This document shows, one piece after another, positions 35,907 to 44,678 of a stretch of 64,000 nucleotides of DNA (positions within the stretch are counted from its first letter, which is position 1; every line of letters starts with the position of its first letter). Under the pieces are notes generated by a model that did not search any database, was not told the DNA's origin, and saw nothing but the letters and a program-made list of their open reading frames with translations. The position numbers were made by a program, and so were the translations under genes. This DNA comes from Sphingomonas kaistensis (GTDB lineage: Bacteria > Pseudomonadota > Alphaproteobacteria > Sphingomonadales > Sphingomonadaceae). The stretch is taken from NCBI RefSeq assembly GCF_036884275.1, contig NZ_CP145607.1, forward strand, positions 2,715,001 to 2,779,000, read 5' to 3'.

Positions 35907-36725
35907 CTAGCCCTCGCCGTGCCCCGCGTGGGGCACCGATACATTGGCCTCGCCGCCGCCAGTCGCCTGCAGATACAGGCGGCAGGCGACCACCACGAAC
36001 AATACCGACACGGCGGCAGCCAGCAATTGCTGAATCAGCGCCACCAGCGCTGCGCTGAGGCTGCCCGGCTCGATCGCGCCGAACGCCAGGATGATCGCCG
36101 CCGACAAGGCGCCGCCAAGCCCGCCGAGCAGCAGAAAGCCGACCACCATCAGCAGCACGATCAGCCCTAACAATTTGAGGAAGTGCCCACGGGTCTTGGC
36201 CCAGGTCTGCTTGAGGAGATTGATCGGACCGAAGTCGGAGTCCGCCGCCAGCGGGGTCATGAAGGCCAATCGCACCAGCACGAATAGCATCGCCAGGATC
36301 AGGATCAACATCGCTGCAAGCACCGGTGCCGGTACGGTCTCCGGGGCCAGCGTCTGAGTCACGCCCGCCGACATGCTCAGCACGCTGATCGCCAGCGCAA
36401 ACGGCAGGATCGCCAGCATCAGCGCGCCGAGCAGCGACGGCATCCGCCGGAACGCGTGCGCCAGCGCGCCGCCGACGGTGGACGGATGGCCGAGCGCGAT
36501 TCGGCTCACCGCGATCTGGCTGGTGAGGCTCAGCAGCGCCGCGATCAGGCCGAACAAGCCGATCGCCCAATGCGTGTCCGCGGTCCGCGTACTGCTCGGC
36601 ACAAAGGTCTCGAGGATCGCGCCCGGCACCACCGTCAAGGCCAGCGCAACGGCGAAGATCGCCCCGCCGTCGGCCCGGAACACGCCGCGCGCCTCGTCCC
36701 ACGCCTGACCGATCGACAGCTTCAT
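35907..36725 (-). CDS. Multi-spanning membrane protein of unknown function, 272 aa
   Basis: Six hydrophobic segments (about residues 20-42, 53-75, 98-120, 132-155, 187-215, 225-250) in a protein starting [20 protein letters not shown]. The [20 protein letters not shown] stretch resembles the glycerophosphodiesterase-membrane-domain group of 'stage II' membrane proteins, a loose match. No catalytic residues. Start ATG at 36725. Probably an inner-membrane protein; role unknown. Confidence 0.65.
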   Translation of the reverse strand: MKLSIGQAWDEARGVFRADGGAIFAVALALTVVPGAILETFVPSSTRTADTHWAIGLFGLIAALLSLTSQIAVSRIALGHPSTVGGALAHAFRRMPSLLGALMLAILPFALAISVLSMSAGVTQTLAPETVPAPVLAAMLILILAMLFVLVRLAFMTPLAADSDFGPINLLKQTWAKTRGHFLKLLGLIVLLMVVGFLLLGGLGGALSAAIILAFGAIEPGSLSAALVALIQQLLAAAVSVLFVVVACRLYLQATGGGEANVSVPHAGHGEG

Positions 36726-36811
36726 TCCGCGTCCCACCCTGCTTGGCTTCCAATGAGCGGGGCTTAGCCGCCCTCTTGCCCCTTGGCCACTTTTCATGGC
36801 TTGGGGATCCC

Positions 36812-37483
36812 ATGCGCACCGTGAAAGGCATCGAATGGCGGGTCAGCCACGACCTCGTCCCCTACGAACAAGCGCTCGCCGACATGGACGCCCGCGCCGC
36901 CGCCGTCCGCGCGGGCGAAGCGGGCGAGCGCGTATGGCTGCTCGAACACGCACCCCTGTTCACCGCCGGCACCAGCGCGGACCCGGCCGAACTGTTCAAT
37001 CCGCAAGGCTTTCCGGTGTTCGAAGCCGGGCGCGGCGGGCGCTATACCTATCACGGACCGGGCCAGCGGGTCGGCTATCTGACCCTCGACCTCGCCAAAC
37101 GCGGCAAGGACATCCGCTGCTTCGTACATGCGCTCGAAGGCTGGGTGATCGATACCCTCGCCGACCTCGGCGTCGCCGCCCATCGCTCGGAAGGGCGAAT
37201 CGGGATCTGGACCGGCAGCGGCCCATCCGAAGCCAAGATCGGCGCCATCGGGGTGCGGGTGAAACGCTGGGTCACGCTGCACGGCTTTTCGATCAACGTC
37301 GATCCCGACCTGTCGCACTTCGGCGGCATCGTGCCGTGCGGGATCGCCACTCACGGCGTGACCAGCCTGGCTGCCCTGGGGGTCGCCGCCACGCTTGCCG
37401 ACGTCGATCACGCGCTCGAAAAGCGGCTGCCCGAATTCCTCGCCAAACTAGGTCCTTCGATCCCCCTCTTGGCGGATGGCTGA
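36812..37483 (+). CDS. lipB: Octanoyltransferase
   Basis: A 223-aa enzyme that moves octanoyl from acyl-carrier protein to lipoyl domains. [21 protein letters not shown] is the substrate-binding strand-loop, [20 protein letters not shown] the Lys-containing motif, and [14 protein letters not shown] holds the catalytic Cys. The ATG at 36812 was chosen over an upstream ATG that would include the divergent promoter region. LipA is not in the window. Confidence 0.95.
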   Translation: MRTVKGIEWRVSHDLVPYEQALADMDARAAAVRAGEAGERVWLLEHAPLFTAGTSADPAELFNPQGFPVFEAGRGGRYTYHGPGQRVGYLTLDLAKRGKDIRCFVHALEGWVIDTLADLGVAAHRSEGRIGIWTGSGPSEAKIGAIGVRVKRWVTLHGFSINVDPDLSHFGGIVPCGIATHGVTSLAALGVAATLADVDHALEKRLPEFLAKLGPSIPLLADG

Positions 37484-37558
37484 CCTTTCACTACACAGCG
37501 CGGTGATTTGCGACGTGGGACAGCCACGCCAGATCGAATTTTCTAGGGAGTGATTCGA

Positions 37559-37822
37559 ATGCGTGCTCTGATCCTGGTCGCCACCGCGGCCCTCGCTCTG
37601 TCGGCTTGCAGCAGCAATGAAGCCGCCAACAACACCGCCATGGAAGAGAACATGGCCGTCGACACCAACGCCGTCGCCGACATGAACGCCATGGACGCCA
37701 ACATGACCATGGACTCGAACATGACCATGGACAGCAACATGGCTGCCGACAGCAACATGATGATGAACGACACCAACATGATGTCGAACGACGGCAACAT
37801 GATGATGAACAACGCGATGTAA
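37559..37822 (+). CDS. Methionine- and asparagine-rich small lipoprotein, 87 aa
   Basis: A signal peptide MRALILVATAALALSAC ends in a lipobox (LSAC), so the mature protein is a lipid-anchored chain of about 70 residues. The mature part is almost a repeat of N-M, M-N and MD/DSNM units (for example MTMDSNMTMDSNMAADSNMM), with roughly a third Met. Such Met arrays could bind Cu(I) or quench oxidants, or simply be disordered. AGGGAG precedes the start. An intrinsic terminator follows it. Confidence 0.8.
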   Translation: MRALILVATAALALSACSSNEAANNTAMEENMAVDTNAVADMNAMDANMTMDSNMTMDSNMAADSNMMMNDTNMMSNDGNMMMNNAM

Positions 37823-37863
37823 GTCGCTTCCGGGATCCTTTGCGGAACCCGGAGTTCTCACGG

Positions 37864-37902
37864 AAAGGGGCCGTTGGCATCACGCCGGCGGCCCCTTTTC
37901 TG
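37864..37902 (+). terminator. Terminator after the Met-rich lipoprotein gene
   Basis: AAAGGGGCCG (37864-37873) pairs with CGGCCCCTTT (37889-37898), with an inner GG/CC, and is followed by TTCTG. Confidence 0.8.
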
Positions 37903-37931
37903 TTGGCGGTAAAGCCGCTAGCCCAGTGTGC

Positions 37932-38183
37932 ATGATCCGCCTTGCCCCTCCGCTCGCCGCCCTGCTGCTTCTTGCGGCCTGCGGCGACAAGCAGCCCGCC
38001 ACCGTTAACGAAGCCGTCAGCGACAGCGGGCTCGAACAGGAGAACGTGGTCGCCGGCGACGTCACCGCAATCGACGCCGCCACCGCCGACGATGCGCAAA
38101 TGGCGAACGACATGGCCCCGCCCGCGCTCGACGAGGAGGGCAACAACAGCGCCGGCAACAACTCGAGCGACAACGAAGCCTGA
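37932..38183 (+). CDS. Small lipoprotein, 83 aa
   Basis: MIRLAPPLAALLLLAAC ends in a lipobox (LAAC). The mature part is an acidic Ala/Asp/Asn/Ser-rich chain without a domain, ending NNSAGNNSSDNEA. It is the second lipoprotein with disordered Asn-rich tails in tandem. The ATG at 37932 is preferred over a GTG two codons upstream. Function unknown. Confidence 0.7.
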   Translation: MIRLAPPLAALLLLAACGDKQPATVNEAVSDSGLEQENVVAGDVTAIDAATADDAQMANDMAPPALDEEGNNSAGNNSSDNEA

Positions 38184-38192
38184 CGACAAAGG

Positions 38193-38819
38193 TCAGGCCA
38201 GGCCCACCACTTTGTGCGCCTGAAGACTGAGCCGCCAGCGCGGCCGGGCCATCGCCAGCGCGATCGCGGCTTCGACCGACCCCTCCGGCCCATCCATCGG
38301 CTGGACCAGGAAATGGCCGAAGTCCCAGCCTTCCAGCGCCGCCGGATCGATCCCCTCCTGCGGCCACACCAGCTTCAATTCGTCGCCGGCCCGCTGCACC
38401 ACCTCGGTCCCGGCCTTGGGACTGATGCACAGCCAGTCGATTCCCGCCACCACCGGCAGCGTCCCGTTGCTTTCCACCGCGACCCGAAACCCTCGCGCGT
38501 GCAGCGCATCGATCAGCGCGGTGTCGAGCTGAAGCATCGGCTCGCCCCCCGTCACCACCACCAGCCGCTGCTCGGCGCCAGCGCCCCACAAGCGCTCGAC
38601 CTGATCGGCCAGCGCGTCGGCGGTCCTGAACTTGCCGCCGTTCACCCCGTCCGTCCCGACGAAATCGGTATCGCAGAACCGGCACTGGGCGGTGGCGCGA
38701 TCCTGCTCGCGCCCGCTCCACAGATTGCACCCGGCAAAGCGCAAGAAAACCGCGCGGCTCCCCGCCTGCACGCCTTCACCCTGCAGCGTCAGGAAGCATT
38801 CCTTCACCGCATAGGTCAT
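38193..38819 (-). CDS. queE: 7-carboxy-7-deazaguanine synthase
   Basis: A 208-aa radical SAM enzyme of queuosine synthesis that makes CDG from carboxytetrahydropterin. The N-terminus [20 protein letters not shown] binds substrate. The cluster cysteines lie in [20 protein letters not shown], the longer spacing (C-x14-C-x2-C) seen in one QueE clade. [13 protein letters not shown] and [12 protein letters not shown] follow. The start overlaps the queC stop by 4 bases, so queC and queE are coupled. Confidence 0.95.
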   Translation of the reverse strand: MTYAVKECFLTLQGEGVQAGSRAVFLRFAGCNLWSGREQDRATAQCRFCDTDFVGTDGVNGGKFRTADALADQVERLWGAGAEQRLVVVTGGEPMLQLDTALIDALHARGFRVAVESNGTLPVVAGIDWLCISPKAGTEVVQRAGDELKLVWPQEGIDPAALEGWDFGHFLVQPMDGPEGSVEAAIALAMARPRWRLSLQAHKVVGLA

Positions 38820-39502
38820 GGGGCGGCGGCGTAGCGGGTCGGGTCGGGCAGCCCGGCCTGCTCGAACCCCATCGCGCGCAGCCGGCACGCATCGCACGTC
38901 CCGCACGCGCCGCCGTCGGCGCCTGGATCATAGCAACTATGGCTCTGCCCCGCGTCGAGCCCCAGCCGCGCCGCTTCGCGCGCGATCTCGGCCTTGGTCA
39001 TGTCCTGCAACGGCGCGTGAATGGTGAAGGGATCGCCTTCCACCCCCGCCTTGGTGGCGAGATTGGCCAGCCGCTCGAACGCCGCGACAAAATCGGGGCG
39101 GCAATCGGGATAGCCCGAATAGTCGAGCGCATTGACCCCTACGAACAGGTCGCACGCCCCGCTTGCCTCGGCAAGGCCGAGCGCGAGGCTCAGGAAAATC
39201 GTGTTGCGCGCCGGCACATAGGTTACCGGAATGCCTTCGCCCACGCCGTCCTTGGGCACCGCCACATCGCTTGTCAGCGCCGACCCGCCGAATGCGCGCA
39301 GGTCCATCGGCAGGATGACGTGCCGGTCGGCCAGATCGGCGGCGATCCGCTTGGCCGCCTCCAATTCCACTCGGTGGCGCTGCCCGTAATCGATCGTCAG
39401 CGCCGAGACCGAAAAGCCTCGCTCCCGCGCCAGCGCGGCGCAGACCATGGAATCAAGCCCGCCCGAAAGCAGGACAATGGCGATGGGACGGGGGTCGGTC
39501 AT
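38816..39502 (-). CDS. queC: 7-cyano-7-deazaguanine synthase
   Basis: A 228-aa PP-loop ATPase turning CDG into preQ0. [20 protein letters not shown] is the PP-loop. [20 protein letters not shown] and [18 protein letters not shown] are typical. The zinc site is [21 protein letters not shown]. It starts at the ATG at 39502 and overlaps queE by 4 bases. QueD and the remaining genes of the route are not in the window. Confidence 0.96.
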   Translation of the reverse strand: MTDPRPIAIVLLSGGLDSMVCAALARERGFSVSALTIDYGQRHRVELEAAKRIAADLADRHVILPMDLRAFGGSALTSDVAVPKDGVGEGIPVTYVPARNTIFLSLALGLAEASGACDLFVGVNALDYSGYPDCRPDFVAAFERLANLATKAGVEGDPFTIHAPLQDMTKAEIAREAARLGLDAGQSHSCYDPGADGGACGTCDACRLRAMGFEQAGLPDPTRYAAAP

Positions 39503-39571
39503 GGCGCGCGCGCCCATAGGACGAGGCTCTCCGAAAGGCAAAAAATGAAAGCCCGCCCCGAACGGCGGACG

Positions 39572-39605
39572 CCGAAAAAAGAAGGGCCGCCCCGAAAGGC
39601 GGCCC
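39572..39605 (-). terminator. Intrinsic terminator of the 39.7-40.1 kb gene
   Basis: On the minus strand an 8-bp stem GGGCCGCC / GGCGGCCC around TTTCGG (39605-39584) is followed by TTCTTTTTT. It separates the upstream exported-protein gene from queC. Confidence 0.8.
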
Positions 39606-39700
39606 AGGTTCGGGCGCGATGGCCCGTCAGGGAGGAAAGCGTGCCATTCCAATCGGTCAGGCACAGCCACCTCTATATCCGCTTATGGTTAAACGACGCC

Positions 39701-40111
39701 TTAACGACCTGACGAAAGAGGACATTCCCCGACACGCCGCGCATAAACCGAAAAGTCGTACGGCTCGCCCCTACGGAAGCCCTGCGTGTCGAGTTTGAGC
39801 GAACGCGGCGTCGTCACGGTAATCTCCGACCGCCCGAATTCGCCTTGCCCGCATTCGAGACTCATCAGCAGTCGCCGCGGCGAATTGACAAGGATCGTGC
39901 GCTGGCAGCGGTCGCCGGCATGCGCATAGGTAGCAAGCAGCGTTAAGTCCTTCAGGCAGCCCCGCCGCGCCCCATTGCCGGTCGCATCGCGGCTCACTTC
40001 CCACAGGCCCGGCTCGACCCCCGGAAGCACGCTCGGCGCCTGCGCCGGCTGCGCCACGGCGGCGGCCGACAGCAGCAGCACGAAAGGCGCGACTCTTCTC
40101 ATCGCGGTCAT
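39701..40111 (-). CDS. Exported protein, DUF3617-like, 136 aa
   Basis: A signal peptide (RRVAPFVLLLSAAAVAQPAQA) precedes a cysteine-containing beta-rich chain with the PGLWEVSRDATGN motif characteristic of DUF3617 proteins (PGLWE). Three cysteines in the mature part could form a disulfide in the periplasm. Start 40111 or 40102. It is terminated by the hairpin at 39572. Function unknown. Confidence 0.6.
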   Translation of the reverse strand: MTAMRRVAPFVLLLSAAAVAQPAQAPSVLPGVEPGLWEVSRDATGNGARRGCLKDLTLLATYAHAGDRCQRTILVNSPRRLLMSLECGQGEFGRSEITVTTPRSLKLDTQGFRRGEPYDFSVYARRVGECPLSSGR

Positions 40112-40127
40112 TCTAAAACGCCCGCCC

Positions 40128-41021
40128 TTAATCGAACGACAGCGGGAAGCTGGTCGAACAGAATTCGCAATTGACCCGGATCACGCCTTCCTCGTCCTTC
40201 ATCTCCTCGCGCTCCTCTTCCGGAAAGCGGGCGATAACCGAGCGAACATAATCGGGATCGCAGCGGCAGCCGCGGCTCAGCGCCGCGCCGGCCAGCACAC
40301 GGACCTCCTCTTCCTCGTGGAATAGGCGCCACACCAGCCCGTCGAGCGGCAGGTTTTCGTCGGTCAATTCCTCGGCCTTTACCGAGCCCGCCAGCACCGC
40401 GACATGGTCCCACTCGGGATTGTCGAGCCGGGTGTGTAGCCGTTCGCGCCCTTCCTCGCCCTCGGGCAGATGCTGGAACAGGATTCCGCCCGCCACCCAG
40501 CCATCCGCCTTTTTCTCGGCGGCCAGGCGGACGATCGACGGGATCTGCTCGGACTGGGCGAAATAGCTTTGCGCGGCGACGGCCAGGCTTTCGCCTTCCA
40601 GCGGCACGATGCCCTGATAACGCTCGTCGGTCGCCGGCTGGTCGAAGGTAATTGCCAGATAGCCCTCGCCGAACAGGGTCTTGAGCGTCGGTGCATGCGC
40701 CGCGTCGGCCAGCTTCACCGGATCGTGCCGGACATAGCCGCGCAATTCGCCGCCCTTGTAGTCGCAGACCAGCAGGTCGACGACTCCGCCCTGCGTCTGC
40801 GCCTGAAGCGTCAGTTGCCCGCCCGGATCCTTCAGGAGCGAGCCCAGCAGCGCGGTCAGCACCAGCGCTTCGGCCAGCATTCGTTCGATCGGCGGGGGAT
40901 AATTGTGCGCGGACAGGATGGCGTCGAGCGAGGGGCCGATCCGGGCGGCCCGGCCACGGGCGTGGCGCGCCGGCACGGTCACGCCAAGCGCGGAATCGAG
41001 ATTAGTGATGTCAGGGGTCAT
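40128..41021 (-). CDS. hslO: Redox-regulated Hsp33 chaperone
   Basis: A 297-aa cytoplasmic holdase activated by oxidation. The C-terminal zinc switch is CRCDPDYVRSVI and CEFCSTSF (CxC ... CxxC), whose oxidation unfolds the linker. The N-terminal core has the family ALVLTALLGSLLKDPGGQLT and GGILFQHLPEGEEG stretches. Length is normal. It starts at the ATG at 41021. Confidence 0.95.
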   Translation of the reverse strand: MTPDITNLDSALGVTVPARHARGRAARIGPSLDAILSAHNYPPPIERMLAEALVLTALLGSLLKDPGGQLTLQAQTQGGVVDLLVCDYKGGELRGYVRHDPVKLADAAHAPTLKTLFGEGYLAITFDQPATDERYQGIVPLEGESLAVAAQSYFAQSEQIPSIVRLAAEKKADGWVAGGILFQHLPEGEEGRERLHTRLDNPEWDHVAVLAGSVKAEELTDENLPLDGLVWRLFHEEEEVRVLAGAALSRGCRCDPDYVRSVIARFPEEEREEMKDEEGVIRVNCEFCSTSFPLSFD

Positions 41022-41089
41022 GGGAAGGAGATAGGAACCCCCTCCCCCGACCTCAACCGGTCAATCCGATACGGACGCCGGGCACCGTC

Positions 41090-41281
41090 TCAGACGGCGC
41101 GCGCCTCGCGGGCGGCTTCGTTGGCGTCACGGTGCGCATTGGTGCGCTCCAGCCGGTTGGCCATGGCTTCCCACGCCTCGGCGGCTTCGAGATTGCGGCG
41201 CTTCACATTTTCGAGATTGGCTGCGGCGGCATCGCGGCGGCATTCGGCGGCGCGCTCAGCATAGAATTGGAGGGTGGACAT
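41090..41281 (-). CDS. Small conserved hypothetical protein, 63 aa
   Basis: A highly charged helical protein MSTLQFYAERAAECRRDAAA ending in a basic region (NAHRDANEAAREARAV). It is likely a single long helix or helical hairpin. It sits 38 bases after the csp terminator on the same strand. Many alphaproteobacteria carry such short proteins; no function is assigned. Confidence 0.6.
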   Translation of the reverse strand: MSTLQFYAERAAECRRDAAAANLENVKRRNLEAAEAWEAMANRLERTNAHRDANEAAREARAV

Positions 41282-41318
41282 CGGGGGCTGTCTTCCTTCG
41301 GGGCTAGGGGGTTGCGGC

Positions 41319-41368
41319 GAAAAATCGGGAAGCGGCCCGCCACGCCATCACGCAGGCGGGCCGCTCCC
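41319..41368 (-). terminator. Intrinsic terminator of the cold-shock gene
   Basis: On the minus strand GGGAGCGGCCCGCC (41368-41355) pairs with GGCGGGCCGCTTCCC (41341-41327), followed by GATTTTTC. It lies 12 bases after the csp stop. Confidence 0.85.
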
Positions 41369-41379
41369 AAAAATTGGCG

Positions 41380-41586
41380 TCAGGCGCTCTGCAGGTTCAC
41401 TGCGCTCGCGCGGCCGTCGCGGCCGCTCTGCAGCTCGTACTGGACCTTCTGGTCGCGATCGAGCGTGCGCATGCCGGCTGCTTCCACCGCCGAAATGTGA
41501 ACAAAAGCGTCGCCGCTTCCGTCCTCGGGCGAGATAAAGCCATAGCCCTTGTCGGCGTTGAAGAATTTGACGGTTCCGGTAATCAT
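41380..41586 (-). CDS. Cold-shock domain protein, 68 aa
   Basis: A single OB-fold RNA chaperone. MITGTVKFFNADKGYGFISP contains RNP1 (KGYGFI) and DAFVHIS contains RNP2. AAGGA precedes the ATG. The 5' leader up to the divergent YceI gene is 274 bases. Long leaders are usual for csp genes and may hold thermosensitive structure, but I could not fold it reliably. Confidence 0.95.
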   Translation of the reverse strand: MITGTVKFFNADKGYGFISPEDGSGDAFVHISAVEAAGMRTLDRDQKVQYELQSGRDGRASAVNLQSA

Positions 41587-41860
41587 TTTGGTAGTCCTTC
41601 TCGTAGCGCCACCCGAGTGCCGGGCAGCACGCTAGGAGCAGCGAGGAGAGAAGGAAAAAGGAGCCGCAAAGCGCCGTAGACCGTCAAAACTTGCGACTGA
41701 TAGCCCTGTCCATATGCGCCCAATCGGCAAAAATTACAACCTCGGGGCCACCGGCGCGCTACGGGTCCGAGGCACAAGCCTGTGCCTTCTTGCCTGATCG
41801 CCCGGGCACGCGCAGTGACAAGGTCATTTATCCATACCGCCCAACAGGAGCCTCGATCCC

Positions 41861-42472
41861 ATGACCAAGAGCCTCGCCCTTCTCGCCGCCCTTGCCCTCG
41901 CCGGAACAACCGCCCTCGCCGCTCAGCCCAAGGCGCCGGCCGCCACCGCCGCTCCCGCCAAGGTCCAGGCCGGCAGCTACAAGGTCGATCCCAACCATAC
42001 GCAGGTGGTCTGGTCGGTCGATCACTTCGGCTTTTCGCGCCTCTACGGCATGGTCGGCTCGATGAGCGGGACGCTCGACATCGACCCCGCCCGGCCCGCC
42101 GCCGCCAAGGTCGCGATCGACATCCCCTTGTCGGGCCTTACCGTCACCTCGCCCGGTTTCGCCAAGCATCTCGCCACCGCCGACCTCTTCGACGTCGCGC
42201 AATTCCCGACCGCCCGCTTCGTCTCGCGCAGCGTGTCTGTGCGCGGTAACCAGGCCACCATCCTTGGCGACCTCACCCTGCGCGGCATCACCAAGCCCTT
42301 GACCCTCGCCGCCCGCCTCCACGGCACCGGCGCCAACCCGATGAACAAGAAACAAACCGTCGGCTTCTCCGCCACCGCCAAGCTGAAGCGCAGCGACTTC
42401 AACCTGGGCTACGCGGTGCCCAACGTCTCGGACGACGTGAACCTCGAGATCACCGCCGCCTTCGAAAAGTAA
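41861..42472 (+). CDS. YceI-family periplasmic protein
   Basis: A 203-aa protein with a signal peptide (SLALLAALALAGTTALA) and a lipocalin-like YceI barrel: GSYKVDPNHTQVVWSVDHFG, GSMSGTLDIDPARPAAAKV and FSATAKLKRSDFNLGYAVPN. YceI proteins bind polyisoprenoids such as ubiquinone and are often induced by base or stress. CAGGAGCC precedes the ATG. Mature length is normal. Confidence 0.93.
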   Translation: MTKSLALLAALALAGTTALAAQPKAPAATAAPAKVQAGSYKVDPNHTQVVWSVDHFGFSRLYGMVGSMSGTLDIDPARPAAAKVAIDIPLSGLTVTSPGFAKHLATADLFDVAQFPTARFVSRSVSVRGNQATILGDLTLRGITKPLTLAARLHGTGANPMNKKQTVGFSATAKLKRSDFNLGYAVPNVSDDVNLEITAAFEK

Positions 42473-42488
42473 GCTCGGCTCCAACCCG

Positions 42489-42540
42489 CCACCTCCTTGT
42501 TCCCACGCGAACTGACGCTATATTGCGTCAAAGGAGGTGG
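42489..42540 (+). promoter_or_regulatory. Promoter and nested palindromic operator of the toxin-antitoxin pair
   Basis: TGACGC (42513-42518) and GCGTCA (42525-42530) flank TATATT, which is itself a good -10 (42519-42524). An outer 10-base inverted repeat, CCACCTCCTT (42489-42498) and AAGGAGGTGG (42531-42540), overlaps the ribosome binding site. The inner dyad suits autoregulation by the antitoxin complex. Confidence 0.55.
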
Positions 42541-42543
42541 CGC

Positions 42544-42894
42544 ATGAGCCTAGCGCAATATGCCGAAGGAGGGCTGTTTGCCCCCGCGAAGATTGCCGAT
42601 CTGCTGCGCACCACCAGCCAGGAAGTGGCGGCATCGGCCGGTCTCGCCCGCGACGCGGTGCAGCGCCGTGAGCGGTTGAAGTCCGCCCGGACCCAAGGCC
42701 GCCTGCGCGAGATGATCGAGATCCTGAACAAGGTCGAACCGCGCTTCGGCTCGCCCCTCATGGCGTTCGCCTGGTATCGCTCCGAACCGCTCGCGGGCTT
42801 CGCCAACCAGACCGCGATGACCCTGGTCCAGCAAGGCCGCGCGGGCGACGTCCTCGCCTACATCGATGCGGTCGACGCCGGGGTGTTCGCCTGA
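42544..42894 (+). CDS. MbcA/ParS/Xre-type antitoxin (DUF2384)
   Basis: A 116-aa antitoxin of the RES class. The N-terminal helix-turn-helix-like part (FAPAKIADLLRTTSQEVAAS) binds DNA. The C-terminal DUF2384 module (MIEILNKVEPRFGSPLMAFA, then WYRSEPLAGFANQTAMTLV) caps the toxin. A perfect Shine-Dalgarno, AAAGGAGG, precedes the ATG. One base separates it from the toxin GTG. It should repress its own promoter via the palindrome upstream. Confidence 0.93.
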   Translation: MSLAQYAEGGLFAPAKIADLLRTTSQEVAASAGLARDAVQRRERLKSARTQGRLREMIEILNKVEPRFGSPLMAFAWYRSEPLAGFANQTAMTLVQQGRAGDVLAYIDAVDAGVFA

Positions 42895-42895
42895 G

Positions 42896-43387
42896 GTGGA
42901 TTTCGACGGGCTACTCTACCGCTCCCTGAACCCGCTCTACGCCCGCCAGCCGCTGTCGGGCGAAGGTGCCGCTCGCTTCGGCGGTCGCTTCAATCCCAAG
43001 GGCACTCCGGCGCTCTACACCGCGCTGTCCATCGCCACCGCCATCCGCGAGGCCAATCAGGTCGGCGACCTCCAGCCCACCACGCTGGTCGCCTATCGCG
43101 CCACGTTGACCAACCTGTTCGACTGCCGCGACACGGCCGCGCTGGCTGATTTCGGCATGACCGCCGACACCCTCGCCGATCCCGCCTGGCGCCAAGCGAT
43201 GCGCAGGGGCGGCCGCGCCGCGACGCAGGACTTCGCCCTGGCGCTGATCGCCGCCGGCCACCCCGGCCTCCTCGTCCGAAGCTTCGCCCGCGGCGCGGAC
43301 GCGCACGATCTTAACATCGTCCTGTGGCGCTGGACCGGCAACGGCGCCCGCCTCACCGTCATCGACGATGAAGCGCGGCTGGCTTAG
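42896..43387 (+). CDS. RES-domain NAD+-degrading toxin
   Basis: A 163-aa toxin. The RES name residues appear as YRSLNPLYARQPLSGEGAAR (R), the ALYTALSIATAIREA stretch (E) and GLLVRSFARGADAHDLNIVL (S region). RES toxins are NAD+ phosphorylases/hydrolases that deplete NAD. The GTG at 42896 follows the antitoxin stop by one base, and the absence of its own strong ribosome binding site suits translational coupling. It converges on argD over 4 bases. Confidence 0.92.
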   Translation: MDFDGLLYRSLNPLYARQPLSGEGAARFGGRFNPKGTPALYTALSIATAIREANQVGDLQPTTLVAYRATLTNLFDCRDTAALADFGMTADTLADPAWRQAMRRGGRAATQDFALALIAAGHPGLLVRSFARGADAHDLNIVLWRWTGNGARLTVIDDEARLA

Positions 43388-44571
43388 GCCGCCTGCGGCA
43401 CCTCATAGTCCGCCGACGCCGCGCTCAGCCCATCTACGAACGCGCGGATGTCATTGTCGTCGATGATCAGCGGCGGCAGCACGCGCACCACATTGTCGCC
43501 CGCCGCCACCGTCAGGATACCGCGGGTGCGCAGGTAACCGACGAAGGCGCGGCTGTCGGTCTTCATCTTGATGCCGAGCATCAGGCCCATGCCCCGCACG
43601 CTTTCGAACAGGCCGTCGTGGTTGGGGATCATCTGCTCCAGCGCCGCGCGCAGCCGCTGGCCGGTCTCGCGCACCTGCGCCAGGAACTCAGGGTTGGCCA
43701 CGACGTCGAGCACCGCATTGCCCGCCGCCATCGCCAGCGGATTGCCGCCATAGGTTGAGCCATGCGTCCCGATCACCATCCCGCTCGCGGCCTTTTCGGT
43801 GGCAAGGCAAGCGCCGAGCGGGAAGCCGCCACCGATGCCCTTGGCGGTGGCCAGAATGTCCGGCTCGATCCCGTACTGCTCGTAAGCATAGAGGCTGCCC
43901 GTCCGCGCCACGCCGCACTGCACTTCGTCCAGCACCAGCATCAGATCATGCTCGTCGCACGCCGTGCGCAGGCCCTTCATGAATTCCTGCGAAGCCGGGC
44001 GAATACCGCCCTCGCCCTGCACCGGCTCAACCAGGAAGCCGGCGGTCGTGTCGTCGATCGCCGCCAGCGCCGCGTCCAGATCATCGAACGCCACCACCTC
44101 GAAGCCCTCGAGCAACGGCGCGAACCCGTCGCGCAGCTTGAGCTGATCGGTGGCCGAGATCGTCGCCATCGTCCGCCCGTGAAAGGCGTTCGAAAAGGTG
44201 ATCAGCTTGTTCTTATGCGGATTGCCCGCCGCATGATGATACCGCCGCGCGGTCTTGATCGCGCATTCCACCGCCTCGGCGCCCGAATTGGTGAAGAATA
44301 CCGTGTCGGCAAAGGTCAGGTCGACCAGCCGCTGCGCCAACGCCTCGCCCTGCGGCGACCCGTAAAGGTTCGACACATGTATCAGGGTTTCGGTCTGCTT
44401 CTGGATCGCGCCGATCAGATGCGGATGACTGTGGCCAAGCAAGTTCACCGCAATGCCGCTGGCGAAATCGAGATAACGCTCGCCGCCCTCGCCGATCAGC
44501 CACACGCCCTCGCCTCGGACCGGCCGCACCTCGCAGCGCGGATAGACGGGCATAAGCGGCGTGATGGCCAT
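43384..44571 (-). CDS. argD: Acetylornithine-type aminotransferase
   Basis: A 395-aa class III PLP enzyme of arginine synthesis. LDFASGIAVNLLGHSHPHLI opens the fold. TNSGAEAVECAIKTAR and ITFSNAFHGRTMATIS bind PLP phosphate. The PLP lysine is in ILATAKGIGGGFPLG and STYGGNPLA closes the active site. It may also act on succinyldiaminopimelate. The ATG at 44571 is normal. No argF is seen in the window. Confidence 0.9.
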   Translation of the reverse strand: MAITPLMPVYPRCEVRPVRGEGVWLIGEGGERYLDFASGIAVNLLGHSHPHLIGAIQKQTETLIHVSNLYGSPQGEALAQRLVDLTFADTVFFTNSGAEAVECAIKTARRYHHAAGNPHKNKLITFSNAFHGRTMATISATDQLKLRDGFAPLLEGFEVVAFDDLDAALAAIDDTTAGFLVEPVQGEGGIRPASQEFMKGLRTACDEHDLMLVLDEVQCGVARTGSLYAYEQYGIEPDILATAKGIGGGFPLGACLATEKAASGMVIGTHGSTYGGNPLAMAAGNAVLDVVANPEFLAQVRETGQRLRAALEQMIPNHDGLFESVRGMGLMLGIKMKTDSRAFVGYLRTRGILTVAAGDNVVRVLPPLIIDDNDIRAFVDGLSAASADYEVPQAA

Positions 44572-44591
44572 GAAACGGCTCCTGAAGAACG

Positions 44592-44633
44592 GACAAGAAA
44601 AAGGGCGCGGCCCCGTGCGTGGAGCCGCGCCCT
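44592..44633 (-). terminator. Intrinsic terminator upstream of argD
   Basis: On the minus strand a 10-bp stem AGGGCGCGGC / GCCGCGCCCT (44633-44602) is followed by TTTTTCTTGTCC. It ends transcription of the Tyr/Gly-rich secreted protein gene. Confidence 0.8.
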
Positions 44634-44678
44634 CTCTATAGCCGGGCGGCGGAAAGTTTGAACCCTCCGCCTCAGCCT

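Noticed and set aside
39502..39700. preQ1 riboswitch upstream of queC
   Set aside because: No aptamer-like hairpin with an A-rich tail was seen; the only structure is the terminator of the upstream gene.
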